From assembly GCF_900156105.1 (NCBI RefSeq), contig NZ_FTMS01000003.1, forward strand, positions 124,001-188,000: DNA of 64,000 bases. The letters run 5' to 3'. The translations under genes were made by a program, and so were the position numbers. Source of the stretch: Alkalispirochaeta americana. GTDB lineage: Bacteria > Spirochaetota > Spirochaetia > DSM-27196 > Alkalispirochaetaceae. The notes beneath the pieces were generated by a model that saw only the letters and a list, made by a program, of their open reading frames with translations, searched no databases and was not told the origin of the DNA. Below, piece by piece: positions 60,495 through 64,000 of the stretch (positions within the stretch are counted from its first letter, which is position 1; every line of letters starts with the position of its first letter).

Positions 60495-60530
60495 ACCGGG
60501 GCCTGTGCGTTGGCGCAGCGCCCCGGTTTT
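60495..60530 (+). terminator. Intercistronic attenuator between dctP and dctQ
   Basis: ACCGGGGC/GCCCCGGT stem with a 17-base loop and TTTT tail lies 15 bases before dctQ. It would let most transcripts stop after dctP, giving more binding protein than membrane subunits. Confidence 0.75.
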
Positions 60531-60545
60531 CAGTGAGTACAAATC

Positions 60546-61061
60546 ATGAAAAACAAGCTTTCAACTATTTTATTCCACGCCGAGGAGATCGTGAGTGCGC
60601 TCTTTCTCTCGGTAACAGTTTCAGTTGTTATTCTCAACGTAATTTTGCGCTATGGCTTCAGAAGCGGTCTTTTCTGGGTTGAGGAAATCGCCACCACGGC
60701 CTTTATCTGGAGCGTCTTCATCGGCGCAGCCGCCGTCTATAAACGGAGGATGCATATCGGGATTGATCTGATTACGCGTCTCTTTCCGGAGTCCTTTCAG
60801 CGTGTTATTGCCGTGATTATCGATCTGATGATGGTTCTAATCAACGGATATGTCTGTTATCTGAGTGTCCTGATGATCCAGTCTAACCGGCTCAAGACTA
60901 CACCGGTCCTCAACATTCCCTCGATCTATGTGAATCTGGCAATTACTATCGGTTTCGGGCTCATCATGCTCCACGCCATAGGGTTCGTGTACCAGGACAT
61001 AAAACTCATTGTGCAGGCCGGTCTCTCGTCAGAGCCGCCAGCGGAAATCGCGTCCGAATAG
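60546..61061 (+). CDS. dctQ: TRAP transporter small membrane subunit (DctQ family)
   Basis: Inner-membrane protein of 171 residues with four transmembrane segments and the family motif LRYGFRSGLFWVEEIATTAF near residue 35, then HIGIDLI. It bridges DctP and DctM in the importer. It lies between dctP and dctM. Confidence 0.93.
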   Translation: MKNKLSTILFHAEEIVSALFLSVTVSVVILNVILRYGFRSGLFWVEEIATTAFIWSVFIGAAAVYKRRMHIGIDLITRLFPESFQRVIAVIIDLMMVLINGYVCYLSVLMIQSNRLKTTPVLNIPSIYVNLAITIGFGLIMLHAIGFVYQDIKLIVQAGLSSEPPAEIASE

Positions 61062-61097
61062 ATTTCTGATACATCTGTATAGAAAGGACTTAATTTT

Positions 61098-62378
61098 ATG
61101 GCACTTTTCCCCATCGTTATCGTGATGGTGCTGTACTTCTCGAGTATTCCCATCGCTTTTGCGCTAATCGGCGCCACTCTGGCCTATTTTACCTTTGGTG
61201 ATGTCGGGTCTCCGCCCGATCTTGTTCTCCAGAGTTTTATCACCTCGGCCTCGTCGTTTCCGCTCCTGGCCGTGCCCTTCTTCATCATGGTTGGCGAAAT
61301 CATGAACTACTCCGGGATCAGTGCCAGCCTCATGCGCATGGCTGATGTGCTCACGGGGCATATGAAAGGCGGTCTGGCCCAGGTAAACGTGGTGCTGAGC
61401 ACCCTCATGGGCGGCATCTCCGGTTCTGCCAACGCCGATGCGGCGATGCAGTCAAAAATCCTGGTGCCGGAGATGGAAAAACGCGGTTATAGTGCCGAGT
61501 TTTCCACGGCGATCACCGCAGCCTCTTCCTCGATCGCCCCGGTGATCCCTCCGGGAATCAACCTGATTATCTACGCCCTCATAGCCCAGGTCTCGGTGGC
61601 CCGAATGTTTATCGGTGGCTATATGCCAGGCATCCTGATGGCCCTGGCGTTGATGGTCACGGTCCACATTATTTCCGTGCGGCGTGGCTACAAACCAGTG
61701 AGAGAGAAGATGTCTTCCCCCAAAGAGATTCTCCTGCAACTCAAGGAGTCTATCTGGGCGTTGCTCATGCCCTTTGGAATCATTCTTGGTATCCGCTTTG
61801 GTATTTTTACCCCCACCGAAGCCGGGGCGATCGCTGTGGTCTTCTGCACCGTCGTGGGAGTGTTCTTCTACAAGGAGCTCAAATGGCACCACTTCCCGAT
61901 CATCATGAAAAACACCGTCCAGGCCACAAGCGCCGTTATCCTGATCATCGTGGCAGCTTCGATTTTCGGACGGTACCTCAGCTGGGAGAGAATCCCCTTT
62001 TTGCTGACTCAGTCGCTGATGCAGTTTGCCGATAATCCCTGGATCATGCTGGTAGCGATAAATATCTTCCTCCTCCTTATGGGAATGTTCCTTGAGGGTG
62101 GGGCGGTGCTGATCATTGTTGCCCCCTTGCTGGTGCCTGTGGTTACCGCCATGGGAATGCATCCCGTACATTTCGGTCTGGTGATCATTGTAAATATCAT
62201 GATCGGCGGCATCACGCCCCCCTTCGGGTCCATGATGTTTACCACCTGTTCGATTACAGGTGTTTCCATTGGCTCCTTCATAAAAGAGGTTTATCCCTTC
62301 ATCATCGCACTTCTTCTGGTGCTGATTGTGGTTACCTATGTGCCCTCGCTGATGATGTTCTTGCCAAACCTTTTGTAG
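61098..62378 (+). CDS. dctM: TRAP transporter large membrane subunit (DctM family)
   Basis: Ion-driven transport subunit of 426 residues with about twelve hydrophobic segments. Motifs are LLAVPFFIMVGEIMNYSGIS, GGISGSANADAAMQSKILVP, FSTAITAASSSIAPVIPPG and GGITPPFGSMMFTT. ATG 61098 has GAAAGGA upstream. It completes the TRAP operon. Confidence 0.95.
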   Translation: MALFPIVIVMVLYFSSIPIAFALIGATLAYFTFGDVGSPPDLVLQSFITSASSFPLLAVPFFIMVGEIMNYSGISASLMRMADVLTGHMKGGLAQVNVVLSTLMGGISGSANADAAMQSKILVPEMEKRGYSAEFSTAITAASSSIAPVIPPGINLIIYALIAQVSVARMFIGGYMPGILMALALMVTVHIISVRRGYKPVREKMSSPKEILLQLKESIWALLMPFGIILGIRFGIFTPTEAGAIAVVFCTVVGVFFYKELKWHHFPIIMKNTVQATSAVILIIVAASIFGRYLSWERIPFLLTQSLMQFADNPWIMLVAINIFLLLMGMFLEGGAVLIIVAPLLVPVVTAMGMHPVHFGLVIIVNIMIGGITPPFGSMMFTTCSITGVSIGSFIKEVYPFIIALLLVLIVVTYVPSLMMFLPNLL

Positions 62379-62392
62379 ATGCAGGATTGGCT

Positions 62393-62440
62393 CCGGTCAG
62401 ATCCTGCGGGGTCTGACCGGAATACCCCGCGCCGGGGTAT
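62393..62440 (+). terminator. Two tandem hairpins after dctM
   Basis: A 12-bp hairpin CCGGTCAGATCC with GGGTCTGACCGG (62393-62420) is followed by ATACCCCG/CGGGGTAT (62422-62440). No T-tract follows, so termination strength is uncertain. sbcD starts 22 bases later. Confidence 0.55.
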
Positions 62441-62461
62441 GCTTGAAGGGAGCGCAGAATC

Positions 62462-63733
62462 ATGCGAGTTCTCCATACAGCCGACTGGCATATCGGCCGG
62501 GCCCTCTATGGCCGGCAGCGCTACCAGGAGTTTGAAGCATTCCTGGATTGGCTGGTAACGGCCATTGCCGATCACCGGATCGATCTCCTTCTGGTAGCGG
62601 GGGATATCTTTGATACCACTGCGCCGAGCCATCGGGCGCAACAGCTGTATTACCAGTTCCTCTGTCGGGTCGCGGCCTCTTCCTGCCGTCATGTGGTGAT
62701 TGTTGCAGGGAATCACGATTCTCCCTCCTTCCTGAACGCTCCCCGGGAGCTCCTGAAAACACTCTCCGTTCATGTTGTGGGCCGGGCCGAAACTCCCGAA
62801 GAGGAAGTTCTCGTTCTGGACGATCCCGAGGGATCGCCGGAACTCATCGTGTGCGCCGTGCCGTATCTTCGCGATCGGGATCTTCGCACCGCCGAAGCCG
62901 GCGAGAGTCTGGAGGACAAGGAGCGAAAGCTGCTGAAAGGGTTGTGCGATCACTACACTGCTGTGGCCGATGTAGCTCTGGAAAAGCGGAGCGCCCTGGG
63001 AGTGCCTGTTCCGATCATCGCTACGGGTCATCTTTTTGCCGCAGGAGGAACCACCCTGGAGGGTGACGGCGTGCGGGACCTCTATGTAGGAACTCTGGCG
63101 CAGGTTACGGCCGGGATATTTCCTCCCTCCTTCAGTTATGTTGCCCTGGGGCATCTCCACGTCCCCCAGACGGTGGGCGGTCTGGAAACCTGCCGCTACA
63201 GTGGCTCCCCCCTGCCCATGGGATTCGGCGAAGCAAAACAGCAGAAAAGCCTCTGTCTGGTCGTGCTCTCCGGACCCGGGAATCATCCTGAGGCAAAGGA
63301 CGACAAAGACACTCTCTATCCGCCCGCATCGGTGGAGTTAATTCCCGTTCCGGTCTTTCAGAAACTCCGGCGTCTTCAGGGAGACTGGCCGGCTCTGGAA
63401 GAAGCGATCCCTGCCCTGGCTGCAGAGAAATGCCCGGTGTGGCTGGAGGTCATCTACGAGGGTCATGATAGCTCGGGTGACCTTCGGGGGCGTCTGGAGA
63501 GTCTGCTGGAGGGGACACCCCTGGAGGTTCTCAGGGTGAAAAATACCGGTGTCGTCGATCGTGTGCTGGAACAAGCCGGTCAGGATGAGGAGCTGGGTGA
63601 TCTCGACGTGCAGGAGGTATTCCTTCGCTGCCTGAAGCTTCACGAGATTTCCCCTGACCGCCATCGGGAACTCCTGCGTACCTACGGGGAAGCGCTCACC
63701 TCACTCTATGAGGCGGACCTCCAGGCAGAATGA
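62462..63733 (+). CDS. sbcD: Exonuclease subunit SbcD (Mre11-like)
   Basis: Nuclease subunit of the SbcCD complex, which cuts DNA hairpins and blocked double-strand ends. It has 423 residues and the phosphodiesterase motifs HTADWHIGR, VAGDIFDTTAPS, VAGNHDSPS, and ATGHLF and LGHLHVPQ. The start is ATG 62462. It precedes sbcC by 13 bases, the usual pair. Confidence 0.95.
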   Translation: MRVLHTADWHIGRALYGRQRYQEFEAFLDWLVTAIADHRIDLLLVAGDIFDTTAPSHRAQQLYYQFLCRVAASSCRHVVIVAGNHDSPSFLNAPRELLKTLSVHVVGRAETPEEEVLVLDDPEGSPELIVCAVPYLRDRDLRTAEAGESLEDKERKLLKGLCDHYTAVADVALEKRSALGVPVPIIATGHLFAAGGTTLEGDGVRDLYVGTLAQVTAGIFPPSFSYVALGHLHVPQTVGGLETCRYSGSPLPMGFGEAKQQKSLCLVVLSGPGNHPEAKDDKDTLYPPASVELIPVPVFQKLRRLQGDWPALEEAIPALAAEKCPVWLEVIYEGHDSSGDLRGRLESLLEGTPLEVLRVKNTGVVDRVLEQAGQDEELGDLDVQEVFLRCLKLHEISPDRHRELLRTYGEALTSLYEADLQAE

Positions 63734-63746
63734 CCAGGGGAGACTC

Positions 63747-64000
63747 ATGCGAATACTACAGATACGCTTCAAAAACCTGAACTCCCTGGTGGGGGAGTGG
63801 CAGATCGATCTTGATCATCCCGACTTCGTTTCGGACGGGATCTTTGCCATTACCGGCCCCACGGGAGCAGGAAAAAGCACCATTCTCGATGCACTCTGCC
63901 TGGCCCTGTACGGCCAGACGCCCCGTCTGAGCAGGATCAGCAAAAGCGGGAACGAGATCATGTCCCGCCAGACCGGCGAGTGCTTCGCCGAGGCAACCTT
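63747..64000 (+). CDS. sbcC: Exonuclease subunit SbcC, N-terminal part (3' end outside window)
   Basis: Start of the SMC-like ATPase partner of SbcD (Rad50-like). The visible 84 codons include MRILQIRFKNLNSLVGEWQI and Walker A GPTGAGKSTILDALCLALYG. ATG 63747 has AGGGGAG upstream. The frame is open to the end of the window. Confidence 0.95.
   Translation, partial: MRILQIRFKNLNSLVGEWQIDLDHPDFVSDGIFAITGPTGAGKSTILDALCLALYGQTPRLSRISKSGNEIMSRQTGECFAEAT

Overview
The window is a continuous piece of a GC-rich bacterial chromosome, most likely a free-living, anaerobic or facultative spirochaete (Spirochaeta/Alkalispirochaeta-like). The reasons are the gene order rpsF-ssb-rpsR-rplI-dnaB and rpsB-tsf-frr-uppS-cdsA-rseP, Bmp-type nucleoside transport lipoproteins, substrate-binding proteins with short Gly-Gly-Ala-Glu type leaders, and an [FeFe]-hydrogenase maturation set. 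The taxon is an inference from gene content; no rRNA is present. Several genes start with GTG or TTG, and four appear to be transcribed without a leader.

Layout. 1-2.8 kb: end of clpB, then argH. 2.8-8.8 kb: a purine-nucleoside-type ABC importer (two permeases, a double ATPase and a Bmp lipoprotein) divergent from an FGGY sugar kinase. 8.8-12.4 kb: a nitrogen module (NifA-like sigma54 activator, amt behind a clear sigma54 promoter, and a P-II gene). 12.4-17.5 kb: ribosomal and replication genes (rpsF, ssb, rpsR, a DUF2232 protein, rplI, dnaB, comFB-like). 17.6-26.1 kb: the envelope and translation block read leftwards from rpsB to rseP and a WD40-like protein, plus maf. 26.3 kb: tRNA-Arg(CCG), followed by a visibly more A/T-rich pair (pRiA4b ORF-3-like and DUF6880-like genes). 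28.8-30.7 kb: a TetR regulator and an Acg-like nitroreductase lipoprotein that share an operator motif. 30.8-36.3 kb: a hybrid histidine kinase, a membrane spermidine-synthase-like protein and an exported Pcm-like methyltransferase, preceded by a structured RNA element.

36.7-41.3 kb: an unusual ferrous-iron operon: a small Cys-rich membrane peptide, a nicotianamine-synthase-like protein, a three-domain fusion (flippase-like membrane domain, second NAS-like domain, FeoA domain) and a short FeoB. 41.3-47.6 kb, leftwards: hydG, hydE, an unknown gene, a TM1266-type regulator, hydF, cobS and cobC. The HydG lacks the middle cysteine of its auxiliary-cluster motif. 47.9-53.5 kb: an outer-membrane-like DUF3187 protein, then a sugar/nucleoside ABC importer without its own ATPase and with a nucleoside hydrolase, behind an operator palindrome and closed by a strong terminator.

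53.5-59.2 kb: a six-gene operon joining a siderophore/cobalamin-type ABC importer to a cytosolic Cys-rich solute-binding-like protein, a HypB/UreG-like GTPase and a soluble ABC ATPase. 59.4-62.4 kb: a TRAP transporter. 62.5-64 kb: sbcD and the start of sbcC.

The two best candidates for an undescribed system are the NAS-like/FeoA fusion operon and the FecBCD-GTPase-ATPase operon. Both look like metal acquisition coupled to cytosolic metal handling, which fits a cell that must supply iron to hydrogenase maturation.
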